From Ornithinibacter aureus (lineage in GTDB: Bacteria; Actinomycetota; Actinomycetes; Actinomycetales; Dermatophilaceae): a DNA stretch of 64,000 nucleotides. Each line of letters starts with the position of its first letter. The stretch's first letter is position 1. The notes below the pieces were generated by a model that was given only the letters and a program-made list of their open reading frames with translations, was not told where the DNA came from and searched no databases. A program made the position numbers and the translations under genes. Below are positions 30,003 through 37,929 of this stretch, one piece after another. The stretch lies in assembly GCF_009858245.1 (NCBI RefSeq), contig NZ_VMSB01000001.1, forward strand, positions 1,364,001 to 1,428,000, written 5' to 3'.

Positions 30003-31658
30003 TCACTTCACGGAGACCGAGGAGAAGTCGATCGTCCCGAAGGCGGTGATCTTCACACCGGTGACCTTGTCCGACCAGCCCATCGTGGTCTTGCCGTACC
30101 ACATGGGGATGGAGGGCATGTCCTGGGTGAGCAGCGCCTCGGCCTCCTGGTACTTGGCGTTGGACGCGGCGGCGTCGGTCTCGGCAGCGGCCTCGGTGAG
30201 GAGCTTGTCGAAGGCCGGGTTGGAGTAGTCGCCATCGTTCGAGGAGGAACCGGTCGCGAAGATCGGGGCCAGGAAGTTCTCGATCGACGGGTAGTCCATC
30301 TGCCAGCCCGTGCGGAACAGGCCCTTCATCTTGCGCTCACCGATCTCGGTGCGGAAGGTGGCGAAGTCGACGACGCCGGTGGCGACGCACTCGACGCCGA
30401 GCGCCTGCTTGATGCTGTTGCAGGTCGCCTCGGTCCACTCCTTGTGAGCGGCGTCAGCGTTGTAGGACAACGTGATCTTGTCACCCTTGAAGCCGCCGGC
30501 CTCGTCGTACAGGGCCTTGGCCTTGGCGGCGTCGTAGACGCAGTACTCACCGCAGACGTCGGCCTTGTAGCCGTCGACGACCGGGGACACCCAGCCGGTG
30601 GCCGGCACGCGGGTGTTGTTGAAGATCTGCTTGATGATGGTCTCGCGGTCGATCGCCATCGAGATCGCCTGGCGCAGCTTCGGGTCGGCGAGGTCCGGGT
30701 CGACCTTGACCGGTGCGACGGTGACCGTCTGGATGACGCCGGTCTCCTTCTGCGCGTTGCGGTCGGGCAGGTCGGTCTTGTACTTGTCGTCGATCAGGGC
30801 GCTCGCCGGGATCTCGTCAGTGATGTCGAGGTTGTTGGCGAGGACGTCGTTGTAGGCCGAGTCGGCGTCCTGGTAGATCTTGAACGAGATCTTGTCGACC
30901 TTGCCGCCGAAGTCACCGGCGTAGTCGGCGAACTTGGACAGCTCGATCGACTGCTCCTTGGTCCAGGAGTCCAGCTTGTAGGGGCCGGAGCCGATCGGCT
31001 TGTCGCCGAAGGCGGCCGGGTCCGCGAAGAACGCGTCCGGGAGCGGGGCGAAGGCCGAGTAGCCGAGGCGCACGGGAAGGTTGGCAACCTTCTCCGTGGT
31101 CTTGATCGTGAAGGTGGTGTCGTCGACGACGGCGAGGCCGCTCAGGGTCTCGGACTTGGGCGTGAAGCCCTCGCACGGGTCGTCGGGGTTCGCGGTGCCG
31201 GCGCACTGGGTGTCGCCGAAGCCCTCGATCGGCTCCATGAAGTAGCCGGAGCTCTGGGCGTTGGGGCCGTACGCGGCGTAGTTCCACGCGTCGACGAAGT
31301 TCTTGGCCTTGATGTCGGTGCCGTCGTGGAACTTCCAGCCGCTCTTGAGCTTGACAGTGAAGTTCTGGTTGTCGGTCGTCTCGATCGACTCGGCGATCTC
31401 CATCTCGGGCTTCGCGGTCTCGGCGTTGTAGTGGACGAGCTTGGAGAACACGGCGTCAATGACGTTGCCGCCACAGGTCTCCGTCGTGTTGCTCGGAACG
31501 AGCGGGTTCTCCGGGTTGCAGCCGCGAACGGTGATCTCGCCGCCCGTCTTGGCTTCCGTCGTGGCCTCCGGCTCGCTGCCGCCGCTACCGCAACCAGCGG
31601 CGAGCAGGGCGACTGCAGACATTGCCGCAACCGCGACCGTGCGAGTGGTTCCTCGCAT
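30003..31658 (-). CDS. oligopeptide ABC transporter, substrate-binding lipoprotein (family 5)
   Basis: 551 residues. Signal MRGTTRTVAVAAMSAVALLA with lipobox LAAGC, then a Ser/Gly/Glu linker. Family-5 motifs include the FTVKLKSGWKFHDGTDIKAK region (about 105-125), GSGPYKLDSWTKEQSIELSK and RQAISMAIDRETIIKQIFNN. An AGGAGGACAC Shine-Dalgarno fixes ATG 31658; the open frame upstream has no signal peptide. It delivers peptides to the downstream OppBCDF-like complex. Confidence 0.95.
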   Translation of the reverse strand: MRGTTRTVAVAAMSAVALLAAGCGSGGSEPEATTEAKTGGEITVRGCNPENPLVPSNTTETCGGNVIDAVFSKLVHYNAETAKPEMEIAESIETTDNQNFTVKLKSGWKFHDGTDIKAKNFVDAWNYAAYGPNAQSSGYFMEPIEGFGDTQCAGTANPDDPCEGFTPKSETLSGLAVVDDTTFTIKTTEKVANLPVRLGYSAFAPLPDAFFADPAAFGDKPIGSGPYKLDSWTKEQSIELSKFADYAGDFGGKVDKISFKIYQDADSAYNDVLANNLDITDEIPASALIDDKYKTDLPDRNAQKETGVIQTVTVAPVKVDPDLADPKLRQAISMAIDRETIIKQIFNNTRVPATGWVSPVVDGYKADVCGEYCVYDAAKAKALYDEAGGFKGDKITLSYNADAAHKEWTEATCNSIKQALGVECVATGVVDFATFRTEIGERKMKGLFRTGWQMDYPSIENFLAPIFATGSSSNDGDYSNPAFDKLLTEAAAETDAAASNAKYQEAEALLTQDMPSIPMWYGKTTMGWSDKVTGVKITAFGTIDFSSVSVK

Positions 31659-31862
31659 GGGTGTCCTCCTACGTGAAAGTGGTGTCGCCACCCGGTGTCG
31701 GATGGCCATCGTTGATGAGAGCCCCCGATCGGGTGTCTCCCACCAGTGCGCGCTCTCTTCAGAAAGCGTGCGCTCACCATAGAAGCCCATCCATTCCCTC
31801 AACGGAAGCATTAGGTGCGGCCGAGATGGGATTGTGACCGAAGCGCTACCAGATCGGTGCGG

Positions 31863-31881
31863 GGCCGAAGAATCTTCGGCC
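31863..31881. promoter_or_regulatory. perfect palindrome overlapping the hisN -35 region
   Basis: GGCCGAAGAATCTTCGGCC: two 9-nt arms around a single central A, ending 8 bp upstream of the TAGGTT box. Its position over the expected -35 is what an operator would have. The binding protein is unknown. Confidence 0.45.
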
Positions 31882-31889
31882 GCGGCCGC

Positions 31890-31895
31890 TAGGTT
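31890..31895 (+). promoter_or_regulatory. -10 box of a leaderless promoter for hisN
   Basis: TAGGTT 7 nt before the GTG at 31903. It also decides the start: the open frame runs 23 codons further upstream but those would not be transcribed. Confidence 0.65.
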
Positions 31896-31902
31896 GGGCC
31901 TC

Positions 31903-32688
31903 GTGCGCGCCTACGACGACGATCTTCGACTCGCCCACGTCCTCGCGGATGCCGTGGAGCGGGTCACGACGGCACGGTTTCGGGCCGAGGACCTGCGGGT
32001 GGAGTCCAAGCCGGACCTGACCCTGGTCAGCGACGCCGATCGCGACGCCGAGGAGCTCATCCGGGGCCAGCTGGCGCGCACCAGACCTCGCGACGCGGTC
32101 ATCGGTGAGGAGTTCGACCCCACCGGCACCAGCGCCCGCCAGTGGATCGTCGACCCGATCGACGGCACGCACAACTACGTACGCGGCGTGCCGGTGTGGG
32201 CGACCCTCATCGCCCTCGTCGACGACGGGGTCCCGGTCATCGGCCTGGTGGCCGCGCCCGCGCTGGGCCGGCGCTGGTGGGCGGCCCTGGGCTCGGGCGC
32301 CTGGGCGGGCAAGAGCCTGACCTCGGCCAAGCGCATCCACGTCTCGTCGGTTTCACGGATCGAGGACGCCTCCATCTCCTGCTCGAGCTGGACCTCGTGG
32401 GCCGACGTCGACCGCGAGCGCGAGGTGCTCGACCTCGCCCGCGAGTGCTGGCGGGAGCGCGCGTTCGGCGACTTCTGGTCCTACATGCTCCTCGCCGAGG
32501 GCTCCGTCGACATCGCCGCCGAACCCGAGCTCGGCCTGCACGACATGGCAGCCCTGGTGCCGATCGTCACCGAGGCCGGTGGGCGTTTCACCTCACTGGC
32601 CGGGGTCGACGGCCCGTTCGGCGACAACGCGGTGGCGACCAACGGCATCCTGCACGACGAGGTCCTGCGCCGCATCGGCCTCCCCTGA
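31903..32688 (+). CDS. hisN: histidinol-phosphatase, inositol monophosphatase family
   Basis: 261 residues. The metal and substrate motifs are SDADRDAEE, VIGEEF (Glu), WIVDPIDGTHNYVRGVPVWA (DPIDGT at about 81-86) and ELGLHDMAALVPIVTEAGG (about 207-225). It best fits the HisN type of histidinol-phosphatase that replaces HisB in actinobacteria; a general inositol-1-phosphatase role cannot be excluded. No other his genes are nearby. Confidence 0.85.
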   Translation: MRAYDDDLRLAHVLADAVERVTTARFRAEDLRVESKPDLTLVSDADRDAEELIRGQLARTRPRDAVIGEEFDPTGTSARQWIVDPIDGTHNYVRGVPVWATLIALVDDGVPVIGLVAAPALGRRWWAALGSGAWAGKSLTSAKRIHVSSVSRIEDASISCSSWTSWADVDREREVLDLARECWRERAFGDFWSYMLLAEGSVDIAAEPELGLHDMAALVPIVTEAGGRFTSLAGVDGPFGDNAVATNGILHDEVLRRIGLP

Positions 32689-32698
32689 CCTGCACTGA

Positions 32699-32749
32699 TT
32701 GCACGCCAGCCACCTGATGAGGCCCTGCCCGCAGGTGGCTGGAGTGCAA
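32699..32749. terminator. bidirectional terminator between hisN and ogt
   Basis: 18-bp stem with one mismatch (32699-32716 with 32732-32749) and a 15-nt loop, between convergent genes. It also contains the CAGCCACC string of the repeat after rsgA. Confidence 0.75.
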
Positions 32750-32756
32750 GAAGTCG

Positions 32757-33299
32757 CTAGAAGAGGAAGGCCTGGTCGGCCTCGCTGGCCACACCCTCGA
32801 GGCGCAGCAGCATCGCCTTGCGCTCCACCCCGCCCGCGTACCCGGTGAGCGTGCCGTTCGAGCCGATGACCCGGTGGCAGGGCAGCACGATGGGGATCGG
32901 GTTGGCCCCGTTGGCCGCCCCCACAGCCCTCGACGCACCCGGCGGCAGCCCCAACCGGTTGGCGATCTCTCCGTAGGTCGTCGTGGCTCCCCACGGCAGC
33001 GTCGCGAGCACGTCCCACACCCGCCGCTGGAAGTCGGTCCCTGCCGGGCGAAGCGGCAGGTCGAACTCCCGGCGGCGGCCCTCGAAGTACTCGCTGAGCT
33101 GCCGATGTGCCGCCGTGAGGACCGGCGACCCGCCGCGCTCGTGGCCGGCGGTGCCGTCCGCTGGCGCGTCGAACCGGATGCCGGTGAGCGCACCTCGCGC
33201 TTCGACGAGCTCGAGACGCCCGATCGGTGAGGCCATCACCATCGAGCGAGAGACCCCAGCATCGGATGCCCCCGCGTCGGGCTCGACGTCAGAGGTCAA
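32757..33299 (-). CDS. ogt: methylated-DNA--protein-cysteine S-methyltransferase
   Basis: 180 residues. An N-terminal RNase-H-like domain is followed by the DNA-binding/active-site domain: TDFQRRVWDVLATLPWG, TYGEIANRLG and the alkyl-acceptor motif IVLPCHRVIGSNG (Cys about 146) then TGYAGGVERK. It removes methyl from O6-methylguanine in a suicidal reaction. It starts within the last 11 nt of the M16 gene upstream, so it is likely the last gene of that operon. Confidence 0.95.
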   Translation of the reverse strand: MTSDVEPDAGASDAGVSRSMVMASPIGRLELVEARGALTGIRFDAPADGTAGHERGGSPVLTAAHRQLSEYFEGRRREFDLPLRPAGTDFQRRVWDVLATLPWGATTTYGEIANRLGLPPGASRAVGAANGANPIPIVLPCHRVIGSNGTLTGYAGGVERKAMLLRLEGVASEADQAFLF

Positions 33300-34638
33300 C
33301 CGTGGTCACCGCCCCGGTGACCCGACCGTCCAGCTGCGGCACGATCTGGGCGGCGTCACCGACGAGAACCACGGTCCACTCCCCCGTGACGACCCGGCCG
33401 TACGCGGCGTCGAGGTCATCCAGGGTCAGGGCGTTGACCGCGCGCAGGTTGCGCGTCGTGAAGTCGCCGGGAAGACCCTCGAGGGCGAGCGTCGCGCTCT
33501 CGTCGGCCACGGCATCCGCTGTGGCGTAGCGGCCGGGGGCGGTCATGGCGACGTAGTCGACCCCGGTGCGCAGTTCGGCGTCGGTGAACCCGTCGCGCGC
33601 ACCGTCGAGGATGCCGAGCAGGATCTCGACCGACTCGCCCGTGACCTCCGAGCGCACCGATCCCGACGTCACGAACGTGCCGCCGGCCACCCGTGGTCTG
33701 AAGGTCGAGCGGATGCCGTAGGTGTACCCCTTCTCCTCGCGCAGGACCGCGTCGATCCGGGCGCTCGGCGATCCACCGAGGATGAACGACAACACGGGGT
33801 GCGGGGCCCACCCGTGGGAGGTGGAGCGGTCGGGGCCGGGGCGACCGACGACGATCTCGGTCTGCACCGAGCCAGGACGATCCACGACGACGACGCGGGC
33901 GGCATCCGCCGCGGGAACCGGGGGCACCGGCCGTGGCGCTGGCTGGTGGCGCGGCGCCGACCACGTGCCGAGGGTCGCCTCGAGCACCGCCAGAGCGTCG
34001 ACGTCGGTGAGGTCGCCGGCGAGCACCACGGTGGCCCCGGCCGGCCCGACGTGGGTGGCGTGGAACTCGATGAGGTCGTCGCGGGTGAGCGCACCGATCG
34101 ACTCCGGGGTGCCACCCGTGGGGAGGCTCGCCCGGTCGGTCGGGTCCCACAGGGTGCGGGCGAACTCCTTGCCGGCGCGGTGCGCCGAGGAGGCCCGCTC
34201 CTGCTCGATCTCGGCGAGCCGGTTGCGCAGGATGCGGCGCACCTCGTCCTCGGGGAAGGCCGGTGCGGCCAGGGCCTGGGTGAGCAGGCCGGCGGCGGTG
34301 GCGAGGTGGCGCTGCGAGACGTCGACGTCGACGAGCAGGCCGCCGTCGGAGACCCCGGCACCGAGCACCATGCCGTGGCGCTCCATGAGCTCGGCGAACT
34401 CGTCGGACGTCAGGGACGCCGTGCCCTCGTCGAGCAGGCGCGCAGTCATCGAGGCGATGCCCTGCTTGCCGGCGGGCTCGGCGGACACCGCCAACGGAAC
34501 GACGACCCGCAACGAGAGCACGTACTGACCGGGCAGGTCGTGCAGGAGCACCCGCACCCCGTTGGTGAGCACGTGTTCGGTCGGAACGGGGAAGGCCCAC
34601 GGTTGGGGCGGGGTCACCTGCGGTCGGGCGGTGCTCAC
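33289..34638 (-). CDS. M16 family peptidase-like protein, non-catalytic partner
   Basis: 449 residues with the M16 fold (LTNGVRVLLHDLPGQYVLSL, DEGTASLTSDEFAELMERHG, AGDLTDVDALAVLE), but the zinc motif HxxEH is missing; that position reads KQGIASMTARLL. It retains the Arg/Tyr-type C-terminal region (EEKGYTYGIRSTF). It overlaps the catalytic M16 gene by 4 nt. Such pairs form heterodimers in which one chain binds zinc and the other helps bind peptide. Confidence 0.9.
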   Translation of the reverse strand: MSTARPQVTPPQPWAFPVPTEHVLTNGVRVLLHDLPGQYVLSLRVVVPLAVSAEPAGKQGIASMTARLLDEGTASLTSDEFAELMERHGMVLGAGVSDGGLLVDVDVSQRHLATAAGLLTQALAAPAFPEDEVRRILRNRLAEIEQERASSAHRAGKEFARTLWDPTDRASLPTGGTPESIGALTRDDLIEFHATHVGPAGATVVLAGDLTDVDALAVLEATLGTWSAPRHQPAPRPVPPVPAADAARVVVVDRPGSVQTEIVVGRPGPDRSTSHGWAPHPVLSFILGGSPSARIDAVLREEKGYTYGIRSTFRPRVAGGTFVTSGSVRSEVTGESVEILLGILDGARDGFTDAELRTGVDYVAMTAPGRYATADAVADESATLALEGLPGDFTTRNLRAVNALTLDDLDAAYGRVVTGEWTVVLVGDAAQIVPQLDGRVTGAVTTVDL

Positions 34639-35984
34639 GCGACCTCCTCCTCGTTCGCACCGGCATCCGAGTCGCCGGCAGAGTCTTCGGCATCGTCGCC
34701 GACAGCGTCATCGTCAGCCGGGGCTGACAGGTAGGCGACGACGGCGCGGCTCTGCGGCTGCAGCCAGCGGCGCGCCGCGGCGAGCACCTGCTCGGCGGTC
34801 ACCTCCTGTAGCCGGTCGAGGTGGGTGTTGACGACCTCGGGGTCGTCGTGGAGCAGCAGGTGGTGGCTGATGGCGTCGGCCCGCTCCTCCTGGCTGGCCA
34901 GCGCCGACAGCCACGACCGCTCGGACTGCGCCAGGGACGCCTCGAGCTCGACGGCCGTCGGCCCGCTGGCGAGGAATGCGGTCAGCTCCTCGACGAAGGC
35001 GGCTTCGACGGCATCCGGGTCCTGCCCGGGCGCGACGTCGAGCACGACGAACCCGAGGGACGCGCCGTCGACGAACCCCCACGCGGTGGCGTGGGCGCCC
35101 AGGGCGATCTGCTCGCGCCGCACGAGACGACGAACGAGCCGCGACGTGCTGAGCCCGCCGATGGCGTCGAGCGCCACGGCCGCCGCGAGGAACTCTTCGG
35201 TCTCGTCGACGGGCAGGCGGAACGCGATGTGCAGCCGGTCGTTGGGCACGCTCTCGCGCCGCTCGACCCGCACCGGCTGGGCCAGCGGCCCGAGCTGCGG
35301 GTGGTTCTCCCGGCGCGGCTCCGCGCTGGCCGGCAACGGCCCGAAGTGGCGCTCGACGAGCTCGAACCCCTGCTCGGGCGTGATGTCACCGCACAGCGTG
35401 AGCACCGTGTTGTCCGGCCCGTAGTGCGCCCGGAAGAACGCGTGCACGTCGGCCAGGCTCGCGGCGTCGAGGTCCTCCATCGACCCGATGGTCGGGTGGT
35501 GGTAGGGGTGGCCCTCGGGGAAGGTCGCGGCGTAGACGTCGATCAGGGCGTTGCCGTAGGGCTGGTTGTCATAGCGCTGGCGCTTCTCCTCCTTGACCAC
35601 GTCGCGCTGGTTGTCCAGGTTCTCCTGGGTCACGGCGTCAAGCAGGTGCCCGTGCCGGTCGGCCTCCAGCCACAGGGCCAGTTCGACGGCCCCCTTCGGC
35701 ACGGTCTCGAAGTAGTTCGTGCGGTCGAACCAGGTCGTCGCGTTCAACCGGCCGCCCTGGGCCATGAGCGCCTCGAAGTGCTCACCGCTCGGCACGTTCT
35801 TCGATCCCTGGAACATCAGGTGCTCGAAGAGGTGGGCGAAGCCGGTGCGACCGGGCGACTCGTGGCGCGACCCCACCCCCACCCACAGGTTGACCGTGAC
35901 GTTCGGGACGGTGTGGTCGGGGCTCACCACGACGCGCAGCCCGTTGGGCAGCGTGCGGCGGTGGATCGGGTAGTCCAGCGGCAT
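34635..35984 (-). CDS. M16 family zinc metallopeptidase, catalytic subunit
   Basis: 449 residues. The inverted zinc motif is GRTGFAHLFEHLMFQGSKNV (HLFEH at about 51-55), the third ligand Glu lies downstream in LDNQRDVVKEEKRQRYDN, and the peptide-chamber regions match processing-peptidase relatives. The C-terminal 30 residues are acidic. It is the first gene of a pqqL-like M16 pair plus ogt and is leaderless (TAGGGT 6 nt before the ATG). No signal peptide, so it acts in the cytoplasm. Confidence 0.93.
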   Translation of the reverse strand: MPLDYPIHRRTLPNGLRVVVSPDHTVPNVTVNLWVGVGSRHESPGRTGFAHLFEHLMFQGSKNVPSGEHFEALMAQGGRLNATTWFDRTNYFETVPKGAVELALWLEADRHGHLLDAVTQENLDNQRDVVKEEKRQRYDNQPYGNALIDVYAATFPEGHPYHHPTIGSMEDLDAASLADVHAFFRAHYGPDNTVLTLCGDITPEQGFELVERHFGPLPASAEPRRENHPQLGPLAQPVRVERRESVPNDRLHIAFRLPVDETEEFLAAAVALDAIGGLSTSRLVRRLVRREQIALGAHATAWGFVDGASLGFVVLDVAPGQDPDAVEAAFVEELTAFLASGPTAVELEASLAQSERSWLSALASQEERADAISHHLLLHDDPEVVNTHLDRLQEVTAEQVLAAARRWLQPQSRAVVAYLSAPADDDAVGDDAEDSAGDSDAGANEEEVA

Positions 35985-35990
35985 GGCGTC

Positions 35991-35996
35991 ACCCTA
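35991..35996 (-). promoter_or_regulatory. -10 box of a leaderless promoter for the M16 peptidase pair
   Basis: TAGGGT on the minus strand, 6 nt before the ATG at 35984. Confidence 0.6.
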
Positions 35997-36015
35997 CGTG
36001 CCCACGAACGACGGC

Positions 36016-36052
36016 GAGCCGGATGCCCGGGCGCACCTCCGGCATCCGGCTC
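36016..36052 (-). terminator. terminator downstream of the NADH dehydrogenase gene
   Basis: Perfect 12-bp stem (36016-36027 with 36041-36052), 13-nt loop, 19 bp past the ndh stop. The stem carries an inverted pair of the octamer core (GGATGCC and GGCATCC). Confidence 0.8.
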
Positions 36053-36071
36053 ACCGTGTGGTCGGGTCGGG

Positions 36072-37469
36072 TCAGGCCGAGGCTCGGTGCTGCTCCTCGA
36101 TCTCGGCCACTCCGGCCACGTGCGTGTCCGCGGGATTGGTCGGGATCGAGGGCTGCTCGTCCTCCGGCATGGCGTCCAAGGCCCGGCGGGCGAAGACCTG
36201 TTGCTCGGTGGCCACTCGCTCGGCCCGACCGCGGCCGAGGAAGCTGACGGTCCAGTGCAGCAGCGTCGTGACGCGGTGCTTGAACCCGATGATGTAGACG
36301 AGGTGGATGGCAAGCCACAGCAGCCAGGCGAAGAAGCCCGAGAATCGGAACTTGCCGATCGAGGCGACCGCACTGAACCGTGAGATCGTCGCCATCGACC
36401 CCTTGTCGAAGTACCGGAACGCGGGCTCGGGCTCCTTGCCGTCCAGGCGCCGCTTGACCTGCTTGGCCGCGAAGCGCGAGCCCTGGATCGCGACCTGGGC
36501 GACACCCGGGAGGTTGTCGAGCGAGATCATGTCGCCGACGACGAAGACCTCGGGGTGCCCGGGGAGGGTGAGGTCGGGAAGCACCTTGATCCGCCCCGCC
36601 CGGTCGAGGTCGGCGCCGGTCTGCAGGGCGAGCTGCTGACCCAGCGAGCTCGCCTGGACTCCGGCGGCCCACACCTTGGTCAGGGCCTCGATCCGGGTGG
36701 AGGTGCCGTCGGCCTCGCGCACGGTGATACCGGCCGCGTCGACGTCGGTGACCATCGTGCCGGGGCGCACGTCGACGCCCATGCCCTCGAGGCGGCGCTT
36801 GGCGGCCCCGCCGAGGCGTTCGCCGAAGCTCGGCAGCACGGTCGGGGCGGCGTCGACGAGGATGATCCGCGAGTTGCGTGGGTCGATACTGCGGAACTCC
36901 CTGCGCAGGGTGCGGTGCGCCAGCTCGGCGATCTGCCCCGCCATCTCGACCCCGGTCGGGCCGGCACCGACGACGACGAAGGTCATCGCCCGCTGCGCCT
37001 CGGCGGGAGTCTCGGCAAGCTCGGCCAGCTCGAACGCCCCGAAGATGCGGCCGCGCAGCTCGAGGGCGTCGTCGATGGACTTCATGCCGGGGGCGTGGCG
37101 GGCGAAGTGGTCGTTGCCGAAGTACGACTGACCGGCCCCCGCCGCGACGAGCAGGGTGTCATAGGGGGTCACGAGCTCGCGGTCCAGCACGTGCGAGGTG
37201 ACCGTGCGATCGTGCAGGTCGATGCGGGTCACCGTGCCGAGCAGGACGCGGGCGTTCTTCTGCCGGGCCAGCACCTCACGGGTGCTGGGCGCGATCTCCC
37301 CCTCGGACAGGATGCCGGTCGCGACCTGGTAGAGCAGCGGCTGGAACAGGTGGTGGGTGGTCTGGGCGATCAGGGTGATCTCGACGTCGTCCCGGCGCTT
37401 GAGCGCCTGGGTACCGAAGAGACCTCCGAAGCCGGAACCGATGACGACGACGCGGTGGGGAGTACTCAC
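36072..37469 (-). CDS. ndh: type II NADH dehydrogenase (NAD(P)/FAD-dependent oxidoreductase)
   Basis: 465 residues. The FAD motif is VVIGSGFGGLFGTQALKRRD, the NADH motif VVVGAGPTGVEMAGQIAEL (about 165-183), with a C-terminal FAD contact VFVVGDMISLDNLPGVAQVA. Membrane-associating hydrophobic stretch FFAWLLWLAIHLVYIIGF near residue 385. It oxidises NADH to reduce menaquinone without proton pumping. A single-gene unit ended by its own terminator. The 258-bp region upstream to the tRNA holds no gene I recognise. Confidence 0.93.
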   Translation of the reverse strand: MSTPHRVVVIGSGFGGLFGTQALKRRDDVEITLIAQTTHHLFQPLLYQVATGILSEGEIAPSTREVLARQKNARVLLGTVTRIDLHDRTVTSHVLDRELVTPYDTLLVAAGAGQSYFGNDHFARHAPGMKSIDDALELRGRIFGAFELAELAETPAEAQRAMTFVVVGAGPTGVEMAGQIAELAHRTLRREFRSIDPRNSRIILVDAAPTVLPSFGERLGGAAKRRLEGMGVDVRPGTMVTDVDAAGITVREADGTSTRIEALTKVWAAGVQASSLGQQLALQTGADLDRAGRIKVLPDLTLPGHPEVFVVGDMISLDNLPGVAQVAIQGSRFAAKQVKRRLDGKEPEPAFRYFDKGSMATISRFSAVASIGKFRFSGFFAWLLWLAIHLVYIIGFKHRVTTLLHWTVSFLGRGRAERVATEQQVFARRALDAMPEDEQPSIPTNPADTHVAGVAEIEEQHRASA

Positions 37470-37692
37470 GCGGGGGTCAACACGGCATCCGGCGTGGGTA
37501 TGCCGTTATCAGGCAACGTGGCGCAGGTCACCGACGATGAGCGAGCAGCACGTGTCGCGGGGCTCAGCACTCGCATCCACCCTTGTGACCAGCGGCGCAT
37601 CGAGGTCGCACGACTCGCCCCCCACCCCCGTACGCGCGTGCCGATTCTCCTCGCTCAACCCGAACTGCATCGCTCAACCCCATCTACGCAGA

Positions 37693-37722
37693 CAGGCGCG
37701 GAACCGTGAGGTTCCGCGCCTG
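37693..37722 (-). terminator. terminator of the initiator tRNA gene
   Basis: Perfect 13-bp stem (37693-37705 with 37710-37722) and GTGA-type tetraloop, 5 nt beyond the 3' CCA of the tRNA on the minus strand. Confidence 0.88.
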
Positions 37723-37727
37723 ACATC

Positions 37728-37804
37728 TGGTAGCGGGGGCAGGATTTGAACCTGCGACCTCCGGGTTATGAGCCCGGCGAGCTACCGAGCTGCTCCACCC
37801 CGCG
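37728..37804 (-). tRNA. tRNA-fMet (CAT), initiator
   Basis: 77 nt with encoded CCA. The cloverleaf reads 5' CGCGGGG acceptor, anticodon loop CTCATAA (CAT) and T-loop GTTCAAATC. It is the initiator: the first acceptor pair is a C-U mismatch and the anticodon stem ends in three consecutive G-C pairs. It is nearly the sequence I recall for the mycobacterial initiator tRNA. It has its own promoter and terminator. Confidence 0.97.
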
Positions 37805-37844
37805 TCGGGTGCACACCTGCGAACAGGCGTGCTCGGTAGAAAGA

Positions 37845-37873
37845 ACCGTACGTGACGCGCGGCGTCCCACCAA
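37845..37873 (-). promoter_or_regulatory. promoter of the initiator tRNA
   Basis: On the minus strand TTGGTG (37873-37868), a 17-nt spacer and TACGGT (37850-37845). The start would be about 34 nt before the mature tRNA. The -35 abuts the UPF0182 terminator. Confidence 0.6.
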
Positions 37874-37911
37874 ATCGGCGCCGCCCTGAGCAGTCTCAGG
37901 GCGGCGCCGAT
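37874..37911 (-). terminator. terminator of the UPF0182 gene
   Basis: Perfect 17-bp stem (37874-37890 with 37895-37911) with a 4-nt CAGT loop, 19 bp after the UPF0182 stop. Confidence 0.88.
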
Positions 37912-37929
37912 CAGGGTCGAGGCTGGGAA

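Noticed and set aside
31834-31902. Upstream extension of hisN from ATG 31834
   Set aside because: The 23 extra codons lie upstream of the TAGGTT leaderless promoter and contain the palindrome; they do not resemble the family N-terminus.
37357-37749. 130-residue plus-strand open frame overlapping the ndh start and the initiator tRNA
   Set aside because: It crosses the tRNA terminator and runs into the tRNA gene, with no family resemblance and no ribosome-binding site.
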